Shown: positions 33,870-42,694, counted from the first letter of the stretch. The stretch is DNA of 64,000 bases from Bacillota bacterium (GCA_023461435.1 JAEYLC010000020.1:62001-126000), one strand, 5' to 3'. Notes: generated from the letters alone by a model not told the origin. Made by a program: numbers and translations.

Positions 33870-35189
33870 TCAGAACGGCATGCCCAGCATGCCCTTTCTT
33901 CCGCGTTTGCCTGACATGCTCTTCATGAGCTTTGTCATCTGCTCGAACTGTGTGAGCAGCCTGTTCACATCCTGCACCTTGGTTCCGCTGCCCGCCGCGA
34001 TGCGCTTCTTGCGGCTGCCGCCGATGATATGCGGCTTGCGCCTCTCCTCGGGCGTCATCGATTTGATGATCGCCTCGGTGCGCGCCATCTGCTTGTCGTC
34101 GAGCTGCACGTTCCCGAGCTTGCTGCCGCCCGGCAGCATCGAGAGCATATCGCCAAGGTTTCCCATGTTCTTGATCTGCCCCATCTGATCTAAGAAGTCC
34201 TCTAGTGTGAACTCGGCTTTTTTAAGCTTTCTTTCCAGCTCCGCCGCCTTGCTCATCTCAAAATTCTGCTCGGCCTTCTCAATCAGCGTTAAGACATCGC
34301 CCATGCCGAGTATTCTTCCCGCCATGCGGTCGGGATGAAACGCTTCCACGTCTTCGAGCTTTTCACCGATACCCGCGAATTTGATGGGCTTGCCCGTCAC
34401 CGATTTGACGGATATCGCCGCGCCGCCGCGCGTATCGCCGTCGAGCTTGGTTAGGACCACGCCGTTGAGTTCAAGGCTTTCGTTGAAGGCCGATGCCGCG
34501 TTGACGGCGTCCTGACCTGTCATCGCGTCCACAACGAGCAACTTTTCATGCGGTTTGACCGCCGCCGCAATACGCTTGACCTCATCCATCATCTGTTCGT
34601 CAATATGCAGTCGCCCCGCCGTATCGAGTATCAACACGTCCACAAGCTTCTTCTTCGCTTCGGCCACGGCCTGCTGCGCCGTTTTCACAGGGTCCTGCGT
34701 GCCCTGCGAGAAGAACAGCGCGCCCGCCTTCTCGGCCACCACCTCAAGCTGGCGTATCGCCGCCGGGCGGTATATATCGAGCGCCGCAAGCATCACGGTG
34801 CGCCCGTCCTTTTTCCACAGCTTCGCGAGTTTGCCGCACATCGTGGTTTTGCCCGCGCCCTGAAGGCCGCACATCATCACGATGGTGGGCGGATTGGGCG
34901 CAAAGCTCACGCCAACGTGCTTTTCGCCGAGCTCAGCCACGAGCTCCTCACGCACGATTTTGATCACCTGCTGGCCGGGGGTTAAGCTTTTGAGCACTTC
35001 CTCGCCCACGGCGCGTTCGGTCACGCGGTTTAAAAAGCTCTTGACCACCTTGAAGTTGACGTCGGCTTCGAGCAGCACGAGCTTCACCTCGCGCAACGCC
35101 GCCTTCACATCCACCTCGGTGAGTTTGCCCCGGTTGGTCAGCTTCGAGAATACATGCTGCAGTTTTTCCGAAAGTCCTTCAAACGCCAT
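33870..35189 (-). CDS. ffh: Signal recognition particle protein Ffh
   Basis: The SRP GTPase that binds signal sequences on nascent membrane proteins and docks with FtsY. 439 residues. N domain (1-90), G domain with GLQGAGKTTMCGKL, DTAGRLHIDEQMMDE and TKLDGDTRGGAA, and a C-terminal M domain (about 300-439) with MLPGGSK, IIGGSRKKRIAAGSGT and a Met/Lys-rich end (MKSMSGKRGRKGMLGMPF). ATG 35189 lies inside the end of ylxM (overlap 11 bases) with GGGAG seven bases upstream. Confidence 0.97.
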   Translation of the reverse strand: MAFEGLSEKLQHVFSKLTNRGKLTEVDVKAALREVKLVLLEADVNFKVVKSFLNRVTERAVGEEVLKSLTPGQQVIKIVREELVAELGEKHVGVSFAPNPPTIVMMCGLQGAGKTTMCGKLAKLWKKDGRTVMLAALDIYRPAAIRQLEVVAEKAGALFFSQGTQDPVKTAQQAVAEAKKKLVDVLILDTAGRLHIDEQMMDEVKRIAAAVKPHEKLLVVDAMTGQDAVNAASAFNESLELNGVVLTKLDGDTRGGAAISVKSVTGKPIKFAGIGEKLEDVEAFHPDRMAGRILGMGDVLTLIEKAEQNFEMSKAAELERKLKKAEFTLEDFLDQMGQIKNMGNLGDMLSMLPGGSKLGNVQLDDKQMARTEAIIKSMTPEERRKPHIIGGSRKKRIAAGSGTKVQDVNRLLTQFEQMTKLMKSMSGKRGRKGMLGMPF

Positions 35190-35514
35190 CACTGTTCTCC
35201 CATATATCCGATATCTCGTCGATCAGCTGTTTCATATCGCCCTGCTGCCCGCTCGCGACATGCGCACGCTTCAGAGCATCTATCGTTTTTATACGGCGAT
35301 CCACAACCTTGAGACACATCTCAAGCTCTACGAGCTTTTGCTTCGCCTTAGCGATGCCGTCCCTCACGGCCTGCCGCGTGGTGTCCTCGATCTGCGCGAT
35401 TTCGGCCAAGGAATAATCCTGATTATAATACATGTCGCACAATCTTTGCTGCTTTTCAGTCAGCAGAGATGCGTAGGTATCGAGCAGCAACACCGTATCA
35501 AAATCCTTCTCCAA
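35179..35514 (-). CDS. ylxM: Putative helix-turn-helix protein YlxM (UPF0122)
   Basis: 111 residues, the small SRP-associated sigma-like protein found before ffh in Firmicutes. It begins (M)EKDFDTVLLLDTYASLLTEK; the helix-turn-helix is YSLAEIAQIEDTTRQAVRDG. The partner in Streptococcus stimulates SRP GTPase activity. The start is taken as TTG 35514, which matches the family N-terminus and has GGTGG six bases before it. An upstream in-frame TTG at 35538 falls inside a hairpin. First gene of the operon. Confidence 0.9.
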   Translation of the reverse strand: MEKDFDTVLLLDTYASLLTEKQQRLCDMYYNQDYSLAEIAQIEDTTRQAVRDGIAKAKQKLVELEMCLKVVDRRIKTIDALKRAHVASGQQGDMKQLIDEISDIWENSDGV

Positions 35515-35532
35515 AGCCGCACCACCGTATCT

Positions 35533-35557
35533 CCCCAAAAAGCTTCGCTTTTCGGGG
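35533..35557 (-). promoter_or_regulatory. Second leader hairpin, just before ylxM
   Basis: CCCC-GAAAAGC-GAA-GCTTTTT-GGGG folds into a ten-pair stem with one mismatch and a three-base loop. It lies 19 bases before the chosen ylxM start and leaves the RBS free. Confidence 0.6.
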
Positions 35558-35563
35558 ACACCG

Positions 35564-35596
35564 AAATAAAAACTGTAAAGCTAAAATGCTTTACAG
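35564..35596 (-). promoter_or_regulatory. Terminator-like hairpin at the transcription start of the SRP operon
   Basis: On the minus strand, CTGTAAAGC and GCTTTACAG form a perfect 9-bp stem with a six-base loop, followed directly by TTTTTATTT. It begins within a few bases of the predicted +1 (about 35594). It could be an operator, a 5' stabilising hairpin, or a weak early terminator. Confidence 0.65.
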
Positions 35597-35600
35597 TGGT

Positions 35601-35628
35601 ATTATAATGGTTAACGGGAAAATGTCAA
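35601..35628 (-). promoter_or_regulatory. Sigma-A promoter of the SRP operon
   Basis: On the minus strand, perfect TTGACA (35623-35628) and perfect TATAAT (35601-35606), separated by 16 bases. Likely one of the strongest promoters in the window. Confidence 0.9.
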
Positions 35629-35780
35629 GCGGGAATTCTTTGATAGACTTGTTTTCTATCGAGCAAGCTGTTATTTCTTATTAAAAATATTTATTACCAA
35701 CGATTAAGCAATTATCCAAAAGACGAACTTCACGATCATCCGGATATAGAATATTTAAATATTTTATATTATCCATGACA

Positions 35781-35906
35781 TTATGGATGCTGAACATAAA
35801 AGCTCAATGCACCTATCACATATCCTAAGCCATAAACTAAAAGCGCTCCAATACAAAGCGTTAATATCCAATTTTCCTTAATCCAGCCCGTTAACTGATT
35901 TTTCAT
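35781..35906 (-). CDS. Very small single-pass membrane protein
   Basis: 41 residues: MKNQLTGWIKENWILTLCIG followed by ALLVYGLGYVIGALSFYVQHP. One hydrophobic segment (about 13-36). The RBS is weak (GAGAG eight bases upstream). It lies alone in an AT-rich stretch next to lipoprotein genes of the same strand. No family recognised; it could be chance, but the clean membrane segment argues for a real gene. Confidence 0.5.
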   Translation of the reverse strand: MKNQLTGWIKENWILTLCIGALLVYGLGYVIGALSFYVQHP

Positions 35907-35957
35907 TGTATCAACTCTCAGTCTTTCTATTTGATCGATATTATTTTTACTGTAGTA

Positions 35958-36302
35958 TCATTCTCCGATTTCTTCCCATGTACCTTGATCATTCATGGTG
36001 TAAGATGTGCCTTCGAATTCTATCGCATAATCGAGCGGCTCGGGCTCCTCGCTGTTCGCGTTGATCACATAGTTCACAACGAGCTGCCATGAGGTTTTCA
36101 CGTCTCCCGTTGCGGTCTGCCTGTAAAAGCTCTGGTTCATTCCCTCGGCAACATCTAGATCAATGGTCTCCGCACCCGCTGATTGCGCATAGAAATTCAC
36201 CTTTTCCAAATCATGCTCGTCCACCGGCGCGGGCGCACAGCCCATCATCATCAGTGCTGTCATCAGCAGAAAAATCAAACAAAAGAAAACTTGGCGTTTC
36301 AT
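35958..36302 (-). CDS. Small lipoprotein of unknown function
   Basis: 114 residues. Signal peptide MKRQVFFCLIFLLMTALMMM with lipobox MMGC (Cys 22), so it is a membrane-tethered lipoprotein. The mature part is acidic with a beta pattern (TSWQLVVNYVINA, DYAIEFEGTSYTMNDQGTW). GGAG precedes the ATG. It belongs to a group of unrelated small lipoprotein genes at 35.9-37.7 kb. No family recognised. Confidence 0.8.
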   Translation of the reverse strand: MKRQVFFCLIFLLMTALMMMGCAPAPVDEHDLEKVNFYAQSAGAETIDLDVAEGMNQSFYRQTATGDVKTSWQLVVNYVINANSEEPEPLDYAIEFEGTSYTMNDQGTWEEIGE

Positions 36303-36476
36303 GGTTCATCAACTCCTTTGATTTTCCCCTACGTGCACCACCACGCCATCCCCTAGATAATATTACCACAATTCTGGCTTTATGGCAAACGACAAGGTAA
36401 CTTAATTTGGATTTTTTTCTATTTTGATAATGAGTTAACCACCTACTCGATCTATCCGCTCCAATCATACGAAATG

Positions 36477-36499
36477 AAAAAAGCGGCCATCAAAGCCGC
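36477..36499 (-). terminator. Terminator after the SEEPS-repeat lipoprotein
   Basis: On the minus strand, GCGGC pairs with GCCGC around TTTGATG, followed by TTTTTT. Confidence 0.8.
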
Positions 36500-36522
36500 C
36501 TCTTTCTATCGTCCTATTTAAT

Positions 36523-36876
36523 TTACTTTGCTTTCGCACTGGGGCTTGCAGACGGTGATGCGCTCTCAGACGCACTCGGTTTTTCGGAAGCGGCTGCGTT
36601 ATCGCTTGGTTCTTCGGAAACTGCCGCGCTGTCGCTCGGTTCTTCAGAAATCTCTGTGTTCGGAGACACGCTCGGCTCCTCGGAAACAACCGGGCTTTCA
36701 GATACATCCGGTTCCTCGGAAATTGCTGCGTTGTCATCGGCCGCAGGGCTGACATTGGCTGCCGGGCTCGTCTCGGGCACTGTGGCGCCTTTGTCCTTGT
36801 CGCTGCCGCAGGCAGCAAAAGCCATGACCATCACGAGTGCAAGAAGCACAAGACCAACATTCCTAAATTTTTTCAT
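36523..36876 (-). CDS. Low-complexity lipoprotein with SEEPS repeats
   Basis: 117 residues. The signal peptide ends at lipobox FAAC (Cys 23). From about residue 50 the mature part is almost only Ser, Glu, Pro, Ala, Val and Asp, in degenerate repeats (SEEPDVSESP, SEEPSVSPNTE, SEEPSDSAAV, SEEPSDNAAA, SEKPSASES) and ends SPSASPSAKAK. It should be a disordered, acidic surface tether without an enzyme domain. GGAGG-type RBS (AGGAAAG) before the ATG, terminator after. Such sequences expand easily by replication slippage. Confidence 0.85.
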   Translation of the reverse strand: MKKFRNVGLVLLALVMVMAFAACGSDKDKGATVPETSPAANVSPAADDNAAISEEPDVSESPVVSEEPSVSPNTEISEEPSDSAAVSEEPSDNAAASEKPSASESASPSASPSAKAK

Positions 36877-37001
36877 TTGTCTTTCCTCCTAAAGAATTCT
36901 TAAAATCTAAAGTGATGATAGTCCCCTATCTTAACAAAACTTAAGATATTTTTTGAACGCTCTATGAAGACTTTATGACCAGAAGGCGAATCATTCTCAA
37001 T

Positions 37002-37029
37002 AAAAAAAGCGAAAAGCATAGCTTTCCGC
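37002..37029 (-). terminator. Terminator after the 37 kb lipoprotein gene
   Basis: On the minus strand, GCGGAAAGC pairs with GCTTTTCGC (one G-U) around TAT, followed by TTTTTTT. Confidence 0.85.
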
Positions 37030-37044
37030 CCGTTTTATCGTGTC

Positions 37045-37650
37045 TTATTTCCCGAGCAACGCCTTCAAATTATTAACTGCCGTTTTGCTCGCTTCGCTCA
37101 TAATGCCGGCGTCATCGGTTGTATAACCTGCCGTGACCTCGAGGTAATAGCCGTCGCACATAATTTCATAGCCACTCGGAATGACCTGCGCTTCGTCACC
37201 AAGGCCGGTTACAGCCTCGGCTTCAAACGCGCCGGTTACCGACTTATAGATCGATTCGGGCGTGCTTGAGCTTCCCTCGGGCATAAACGCCTGCTGCGTC
37301 ACGGCAATCTGAAGATATTGAAAAGAATTTTCATTGACAGCCTTATAGAACATAATCTTTTGCCCCACGGCACTGTTTTCCTTCTTTTCTCCCACGAGCG
37401 GCTCACCCAAGAAGGCTTCGGCTTCCTCCTGCGAAATCAGCTGCTCCGGTTCAATCAGCGTGGAAGCGGGAGCCTGCCCGGATTCCGCAGCAGCCGTTGC
37501 TTCAGAGTCTTCTTCTTCCGTTGCCTGCGACTGCGCGTCTACAGTCTCAGAACTTTCGGCTTTGGACGGGCCCGCACTGCCCGAGCATCCCGCAAGCAGC
37601 AGCAGCACGCAAAGCAGTATCGTCCATATGGCAGATAATTTTTTCTTCAA
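37045..37650 (-). CDS. Lipoprotein of unknown function (DUF3558-like)
   Basis: About 201 residues. Signal peptide with lipobox LAGC, then an acidic Ser/Glu/Ala linker (about 25-65), then a compact domain: LISQEEAEAFLGEPLVGEKK, MFYKAVNENSFQYLQIAVTQ, VTGLGDEAQVIP and YYLEVTAGY. This pattern recalls the DUF3558/DUF4367-type lipoprotein domains, but I cannot fix a family. Start: TTG 37650 has AAGGG six bases upstream; ATG 37671 would add seven residues but has no RBS. A terminator follows. Confidence 0.75.
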   Translation of the reverse strand: MKKKLSAIWTILLCVLLLLAGCSGSAGPSKAESSETVDAQSQATEEEDSEATAAAESGQAPASTLIEPEQLISQEEAEAFLGEPLVGEKKENSAVGQKIMFYKAVNENSFQYLQIAVTQQAFMPEGSSSTPESIYKSVTGAFEAEAVTGLGDEAQVIPSGYEIMCDGYYLEVTAGYTTDDAGIMSEASKTAVNNLKALLGK

Positions 37651-37729
37651 TTTAATCCCTTCTTTCGTCATAAATTGTAAATTATGCTAGTGATATTTTA
37701 ATTGAAGTTTCCATAAAAAGCAACTCAAA

Positions 37730-37750
37730 TAAAAAAACCGCTTAATGCGG
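37730..37750 (-). terminator. Terminator of the smc-ftsY operon
   Basis: On the minus strand, CCGC-ATTAA-GCGG followed by TTTTTTT. Short stem but a long T run, 17 bases after the ftsY stop. Confidence 0.7.
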
Positions 37751-37766
37751 CATATGTGGCTGCAAA

Positions 37767-38666
37767 TTATTCTATCAGGCTCTGCGCAAACGCGCGCGCG
37801 TCAAACGGTTCGAGATCGTCCATCCCCTCGCCGACGCCGAGGTACACCACGGGCAGCTTCATATCGCTGCATATCGCGCAGACGATGCCGCCCTTTGCCG
37901 TGCCGTCGATCTTGGTGAGTATAAGCCCTGAGAGATCGGTGACCTGCGCGAATTCCTTCGCCTGCGATATCGCGTTCTGCCCGGTTGTCGCGTCGAGCAC
38001 GAGATAGGTGCGCTTGTGGTCCGCGTCATACGCTTTGTCGATCACGCGGTTGATCTTGGAAAGCTCATTCATGAGGTTTTTCTTGTTATGAAGCCGCCCC
38101 GCCGTATCCACGATCACAAGGTCGATATGCCGGTGCTGCGCCGAATCGATCGCGTCATACACCACCGCCGCGGGATCGGCCCCCTCGCCGTATTTCACCA
38201 CGCGCGCGCCGCTACGCTCACCCCACATTGAAAGCTGTTCAGCCGCCGCCGCGCGGAACGTATCCGCCGCCGCGAGCACCACGCTTTTTCCCAGCGATGT
38301 ATAGAGATGTGCTATCTTGCCGATCGCCGTGGTCTTGCCGACGCCGTTCACACCCACCACGAGTATCGCGCCCGCGCCGTCGATATCCGGCATATCAAAC
38401 GTGAGCATTTCGGTGATGATCTCAACGAGCAGCGGCTTGACCGCCGCCGTATCCGTCACTGATTTCTCCTTGACCTTCTTCTTAAGCGCCGCCATGATGT
38501 CCTGCACGGCGTTCACGCCGATATCACAGAGTATCAGCGTCTCTTCAAGCTCGTCGTAAAACTCCTCGTCGATCTTTTTAAAGGCGGCAAGCACGCTGCC
38601 CACCTTGGAAGAGATGTTGTCGCGCGTCTTTTGCAGCCCGCCTTTTATTTTATCAAAAATGCTCAT
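37767..38666 (-). CDS. ftsY: SRP receptor FtsY
   Basis: The membrane-associated GTPase that receives ribosome-SRP complexes. 299 residues, N and G domains only, without the long acidic A domain of E. coli. G motifs: GVNGVGKTTAIGKIA, DTFRAAAAEQL, VDTAGRLHNKKNLM and TKIDGTAKGG. The start overlaps the smc stop by four bases, and AGGAG lies in the smc end. The smc-ftsY order is usual in Firmicutes; rnc is not directly upstream here. Confidence 0.97.
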   Translation of the reverse strand: MSIFDKIKGGLQKTRDNISSKVGSVLAAFKKIDEEFYDELEETLILCDIGVNAVQDIMAALKKKVKEKSVTDTAAVKPLLVEIITEMLTFDMPDIDGAGAILVVGVNGVGKTTAIGKIAHLYTSLGKSVVLAAADTFRAAAAEQLSMWGERSGARVVKYGEGADPAAVVYDAIDSAQHRHIDLVIVDTAGRLHNKKNLMNELSKINRVIDKAYDADHKRTYLVLDATTGQNAISQAKEFAQVTDLSGLILTKIDGTAKGGIVCAICSDMKLPVVYLGVGEGMDDLEPFDARAFAQSLIE

Positions 38667-41600
38667 ATGTTCTCCTTATCGAGCCGTACCGACAGCAGCT
38701 TGGACACACCCTTTTCTTCCATCGCGAGGCCATAAAGGCTGTTGCATACGGCCATCGTCGGCTTTCTGTGGGAGATCACGATAAACTGCATGGTCTCCGT
38801 GTATTTTTCGAGATTTTCGGCAAACTTTCTCACATTGGCTTCGTCGAGCGCCGCGTCGATCTCATCGAGTATACACACGGGCGACGGGTTGATCTTGAGC
38901 AGCGCGAACAGCAGACTGATGGCTGTGAGCGCCTTTTCGCCGCCCGAGAGCAGCGTGATTTTCTGGAGCTTCTTGCCCGGCGGTTCCGCGACGATCTCGA
39001 TACCGCATTCCATGATGTCTTCACCCTCTTCGAGCATCAGCTCCGCGCGCCCGCCGTCGAACAGCTCTTTGAACGTCTGCCCGAAGTACTTATTGATCAA
39101 ATCGAAGCTCTCGCGGAATGTGCGGCGCATTTCGGCAACGAGCGAAGCGATCAGCTTGTGCAGGTCGGCCTCGGCTTTTTCAAGGTCTTCCTTCTGCGCC
39201 GTCAGCGAGGTCATGCGTTCCTTGAGCGCGGCATATTCGTCGATCGCGGCCGGATTCACATTGCCCATGTCTCTGAGCTTCTCGCGTATTCCATCCGCTT
39301 CGGACTGCGCGCCCGTCATGTCGATGTCCTCACGCTCATTTAAAGCGTTCGCGTATGTCAGCTGGTGCGTATCCCACAGCCTGTTCTGCGCGGTTTCCAT
39401 ATCGCTCTGCGTTTTTTCGATATTAAAGCCCGCGCGCATCACCTTTTCGCTGAGCTCTAAAAGCGTATTCCTCGTCTTTTCGATACGCTCTTCGAGATCC
39501 GAAAGCGCTTTGAGCGACGCGCTCCGTCCTTGGGTCATTTCGCCCTGTCTGCGCTTTAATTCGTCGAGAATGCTTTGCTTTTCCCGCTGTTTTTCCTCCA
39601 GCTGCGCCTTGAACTGCCTTAAGTTTTCTTCGCTTTCGGCATTGAGATCCAGCGTTTTTTTGCGCGCCGCGAGCGTACGCTCGGTTTCCTGGCGCTCCAC
39701 GCCGATGCGCAGGTTGTCTCCCACAACCGACGTGTTTTCCCGGAAAAGCTCCGCGCTTTTGAGCTCGGCGTCGTGCAGGCGCTGTTTGAGCAGCTCAATC
39801 TGCGCGGCATTCTTATTATATTCATCTTCAAGCCGTTTATAATCCTCGCTGCGCGTTTCGCTGGACTGCTGGATATCGCTTTGCAGCGCGGTATACCGTG
39901 CGATTTCTTCCCCGATCTGCTTACGGTTGATGCGAAGCTCGAGCCGTTCGCTGAGCAGCACTTCGCTGCGGCGCTGCGTGTCTTCCAACGCGGCGGCCAG
40001 CGCATCACGCTTTTCGCGGCTCGTCGCCGCCTCGATCTCGTTGTCGTGCAGTGAGGTGCGCAGCTGCTCGATCTCATTATGCAGGGCGTCACGCTGGGCT
40101 TTGCGTTCTTCAAGCGCTTTTTCCAGCTGTTTGACGAGCTCCATATTCTTCTGCTCGCGCTGCCTTAATTCCTCTTCCCTGCGGTCTCTTGACACAAGGC
40201 CGCTTTTTTCACGGCGCAGGCTGCCGCCCGTGATGGAACCGCCCGGGTTAAACACATCCCCTTCAACAGTCACCACACGGAACGCCTGTCCGCAGTTTCT
40301 CATCACGCGAATCGCGGTATCGCTGTCGCGCACGATCACCGTACGCCCAAGCAAAAAATCCACAGCCTTTTGCGCGTTGCGGGTGGACACGAGCTCGCTC
40401 GCGATGCCGAATATCCCGTCTTCTTTGAGCTTGTTTTTTTCTTCCGCCGACAGATACCGCGGGCGCAGCGCCTGAAGCGGCAGGAACGTGACACGCCCCA
40501 GATTCTGACGGCGCAGATACGCAATCAGCTGCTTCGCGTCGTATTCGTCGCCCACGATGACGTTCTGCAGCGCCGCCCCGAGGCAGGCCTCCACCGCCGT
40601 TTCGAACTCGGCGGGCACCTTCATCTCGTCGGCGACGGTGCCGATGATGCGGCTGCCGAGCTCCTTGTCCGCTTTTCCCGCGAGCATGAGGTTCTTCACG
40701 CTGTCGGCATAGCCCTCAAAGGCCGCCTTCATATCGCCAAGCAGACGGACCGACGCGGCGCTCGAGGAATGCTCCCGGCGCGCGGCTTCGAGCGTCTGCT
40801 GTGTTTCCGCGTAGTAATTGGACGCGGCGCGTTCCTTTTGCACCGTTTCATTGAAACGCTGGCGTAGATTATCGGACTTCTTGCCAAGGAAATCGATACC
40901 CTTGTTAAGAGATTCCAGCGTCTCCTTGACTTTTTCGCTTTCCTCATCCATCGCCGCGACCTGAACCTCGATCTCGTCAAGCCGCTGCGTGAAATGGCTT
41001 TCCTTCTCCTCTAAAGCCGATACAGCGGTACGCACATCCGCCATTTTTTCGATGCTCTGTACCTTTTCGCTCTGCACCGTTTCAATCACACGGACGCGGT
41101 CTTGCACCGTGCTGCTCAGCGCTTCGAGTTCCTTAGACGTATCGCCAGCGATCTGCTGGTACCGTTCAAGCTCCGCCTCGATCTGCTTTAGGCGGCTTGA
41201 ATTCGTCTGTTCATTGAGCCCCAGGTCACTAAGCCTTTTCTCAGCTGCCGCGATCTCGCCCTCCACGCGTTCTCTGTCCTTATCGATATTCGCGATGCGC
41301 TCGTCGCACAGACGCATCTCGCCTTCCACGCGCTCGAGTTCGGCCATGCTGATGCTGACCTGCTGAGCGAGCTCGCCGCCCTGCAGCTCGGATTCACGCG
41401 CTTCCTCCTGCTGCTTGGCAAGCTTTTGATTGAGCTTTAGCAGCAGCTGCTCCTTCTCGGCGCGCTCCTCCTCGAGTTCCTTTCTTGAGGTCTCAAGCCG
41501 GGCGATTTTCTCAACCTGCTTGTCATAGTTCTTTAAAAACAGATTGACATCGAGCGTACGCAGACGTTTGCCCAGCGCGAGATACACCGCCGCGTCATCC

Positions 41601-42226
41601 GCCTGTTTCTTGAGAGGCTCAATCATAAACGCCTGCTCGCGCAATATGTCTTCAACGCGAATCAGGTTCGCGCGCGTTCTTTCGAGCTTGCGCTCCGCCT
41701 CTTCCTTGCGCACGCGATATTTCATGATACCCGCGGCTTCTTCAAACACGCGGCGGCGGTCGGTGGATTTTTCGCTTAATATCTCATCGATACGCCCCTG
41801 CCCGATGATTGAATAGCCTTCCTTGCCGATGCCCGTATCGCGGAACAGCTCTAAAATATCCTTCAAACGGCACTTGGTATTGTTGATTGAAAACTCGCTT
41901 TCACCGCTGCGGTACAGCTTGCGCGTAACCTCAATCTCCGTGTACTCGCTGCCCATACGGCTGTCTGTGTTATCAAAAATCAGCGTGACCTCGCAATGCG
42001 ACCGCGGTTTTCGGGTTTGCGTGCCCGAGAATATCACATCCTGCATCATGCCGCCGCGCAGCATACGCGGGCTCTGCTCGCCGAGCACCCATCTCACCGC
42101 ATCCGAAATATTGCTCTTTCCGCTGCCGTTCGGCCCGACCACGCCGATGATCGACCCGCTCATATGCATTTGTGTTTTTTCCGGGAACGATTTGAATCCC
42201 GTCATTTCAATGCATTTTAAAAACAA
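38663..42226 (-). CDS. smc: Chromosome segregation protein SMC
   Basis: 1187 residues. Walker A VGPNGSGKSNISDAV (near 30), a long coiled coil, a hinge in the middle (about 500-650, with a GRVTFLPLQ block), a second coiled coil, and the C-terminal head with LSGGEKALTAISLLFAL and Walker B PVCILDEIDAALDEAN. It forms the condensin that organises the chromosome with ScpA/ScpB. The start is TTG 42226 with GAGG eight bases upstream, the only codon that keeps the conserved FLKCIEMTGFKSF. ATGA overlap with ftsY. Confidence 0.97.
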   Translation of the reverse strand: MFLKCIEMTGFKSFPEKTQMHMSGSIIGVVGPNGSGKSNISDAVRWVLGEQSPRMLRGGMMQDVIFSGTQTRKPRSHCEVTLIFDNTDSRMGSEYTEIEVTRKLYRSGESEFSINNTKCRLKDILELFRDTGIGKEGYSIIGQGRIDEILSEKSTDRRRVFEEAAGIMKYRVRKEEAERKLERTRANLIRVEDILREQAFMIEPLKKQADDAAVYLALGKRLRTLDVNLFLKNYDKQVEKIARLETSRKELEEERAEKEQLLLKLNQKLAKQQEEARESELQGGELAQQVSISMAELERVEGEMRLCDERIANIDKDRERVEGEIAAAEKRLSDLGLNEQTNSSRLKQIEAELERYQQIAGDTSKELEALSSTVQDRVRVIETVQSEKVQSIEKMADVRTAVSALEEKESHFTQRLDEIEVQVAAMDEESEKVKETLESLNKGIDFLGKKSDNLRQRFNETVQKERAASNYYAETQQTLEAARREHSSSAASVRLLGDMKAAFEGYADSVKNLMLAGKADKELGSRIIGTVADEMKVPAEFETAVEACLGAALQNVIVGDEYDAKQLIAYLRRQNLGRVTFLPLQALRPRYLSAEEKNKLKEDGIFGIASELVSTRNAQKAVDFLLGRTVIVRDSDTAIRVMRNCGQAFRVVTVEGDVFNPGGSITGGSLRREKSGLVSRDRREEELRQREQKNMELVKQLEKALEERKAQRDALHNEIEQLRTSLHDNEIEAATSREKRDALAAALEDTQRRSEVLLSERLELRINRKQIGEEIARYTALQSDIQQSSETRSEDYKRLEDEYNKNAAQIELLKQRLHDAELKSAELFRENTSVVGDNLRIGVERQETERTLAARKKTLDLNAESEENLRQFKAQLEEKQREKQSILDELKRRQGEMTQGRSASLKALSDLEERIEKTRNTLLELSEKVMRAGFNIEKTQSDMETAQNRLWDTHQLTYANALNEREDIDMTGAQSEADGIREKLRDMGNVNPAAIDEYAALKERMTSLTAQKEDLEKAEADLHKLIASLVAEMRRTFRESFDLINKYFGQTFKELFDGGRAELMLEEGEDIMECGIEIVAEPPGKKLQKITLLSGGEKALTAISLLFALLKINPSPVCILDEIDAALDEANVRKFAENLEKYTETMQFIVISHRKPTMAVCNSLYGLAMEEKGVSKLLSVRLDKENI

Positions 42227-42257
42227 TAAGATAACCTCGCATTAAGTAATGTTTTCA

Positions 42258-42307
42258 GGCTTCCCCTTGAGGGAGAGCAGCTGTCACCAAAGGTGACTGA
42301 GGAGGTG
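42258..42307. repeat. Right half of the family C repeat
   Basis: GGCTTCCCCTTGAGGGAGAG, then CAGCTGTCACCAAAGGTGAC, then TGAGGAGGTG. It matches the right half of the element at 15759 in layout (GGCTCCTTT...AAGGAGCTGTCAGC..GCTGACTGAGGA). It lies just upstream of smc. Confidence 0.55.
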
Positions 42308-42394
42308 AATTGCTCTCAAGTACCAGCGCTGTGTCTTATCCGGTGCTGCGCGTTCACAAAACAAACCGAAATAAAAAATATATTCCGTGTCCTG

Positions 42395-42421
42395 CAAAAA
42401 AAAATCGGCATGCCAGCCGAT
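42395..42421 (-). terminator. Terminator of spoVS
   Basis: On the minus strand, ATCGGC pairs with GCCGAT around TGGCAT, followed by TTTTTTTTT. Confidence 0.9.
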
Positions 42422-42433
42422 CTCTCTCCCCGT

Positions 42434-42694
42434 CTAGCGAACCTCGACGATCAGCTTGATGGATGTCCTTAGTATGCCGTCTATCTCGATGTTGGCAAAT
42501 GCGGGAATCACAACGATCTCAATGCCTCGAGGTGCCAAAAAACCGCGCGTGATCGCAATAGCCTTGATGGCCTGATTGACAGCTCCGGCACCGACCGCAA
42601 GTATTTCTGCGCGCTGATGCTCATTTATCATTGCCGCCACGGCGCCCGCAACAGACTTGGGCTGAGACTTCGTGGAAACTCTCAAAGGTTCCAT
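42434..42694 (-). CDS. spoVS: Stage V sporulation protein S
   Basis: 86 residues, exactly the B. subtilis length. MEPLRVSTKSQPKSVAGAVA, then AEILAVGAGAVNQAIKAIAI and PAFANIEIDGILRTSIKLIV, are the family consensus (Alba-like nucleic-acid-binding fold). SpoVS is needed for spore coat and core development in Bacillus. ATG 42694 has GGGGG five bases upstream; a TTG four codons earlier overlaps this RBS. A TATAAT lies about 35 bases upstream (42722-42727) without a good -35. Monocistronic. Confidence 0.96.
   Translation of the reverse strand: MEPLRVSTKSQPKSVAGAVAAMINEHQRAEILAVGAGAVNQAIKAIAITRGFLAPRGIEIVVIPAFANIEIDGILRTSIKLIVEVR

Noticed and set aside
36540..36760. Repeated TCTTCGG-type units resembling a CRISPR array
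   Set aside because: They are codon repeats of the SEEPS lipoprotein, without constant repeat and spacer lengths.
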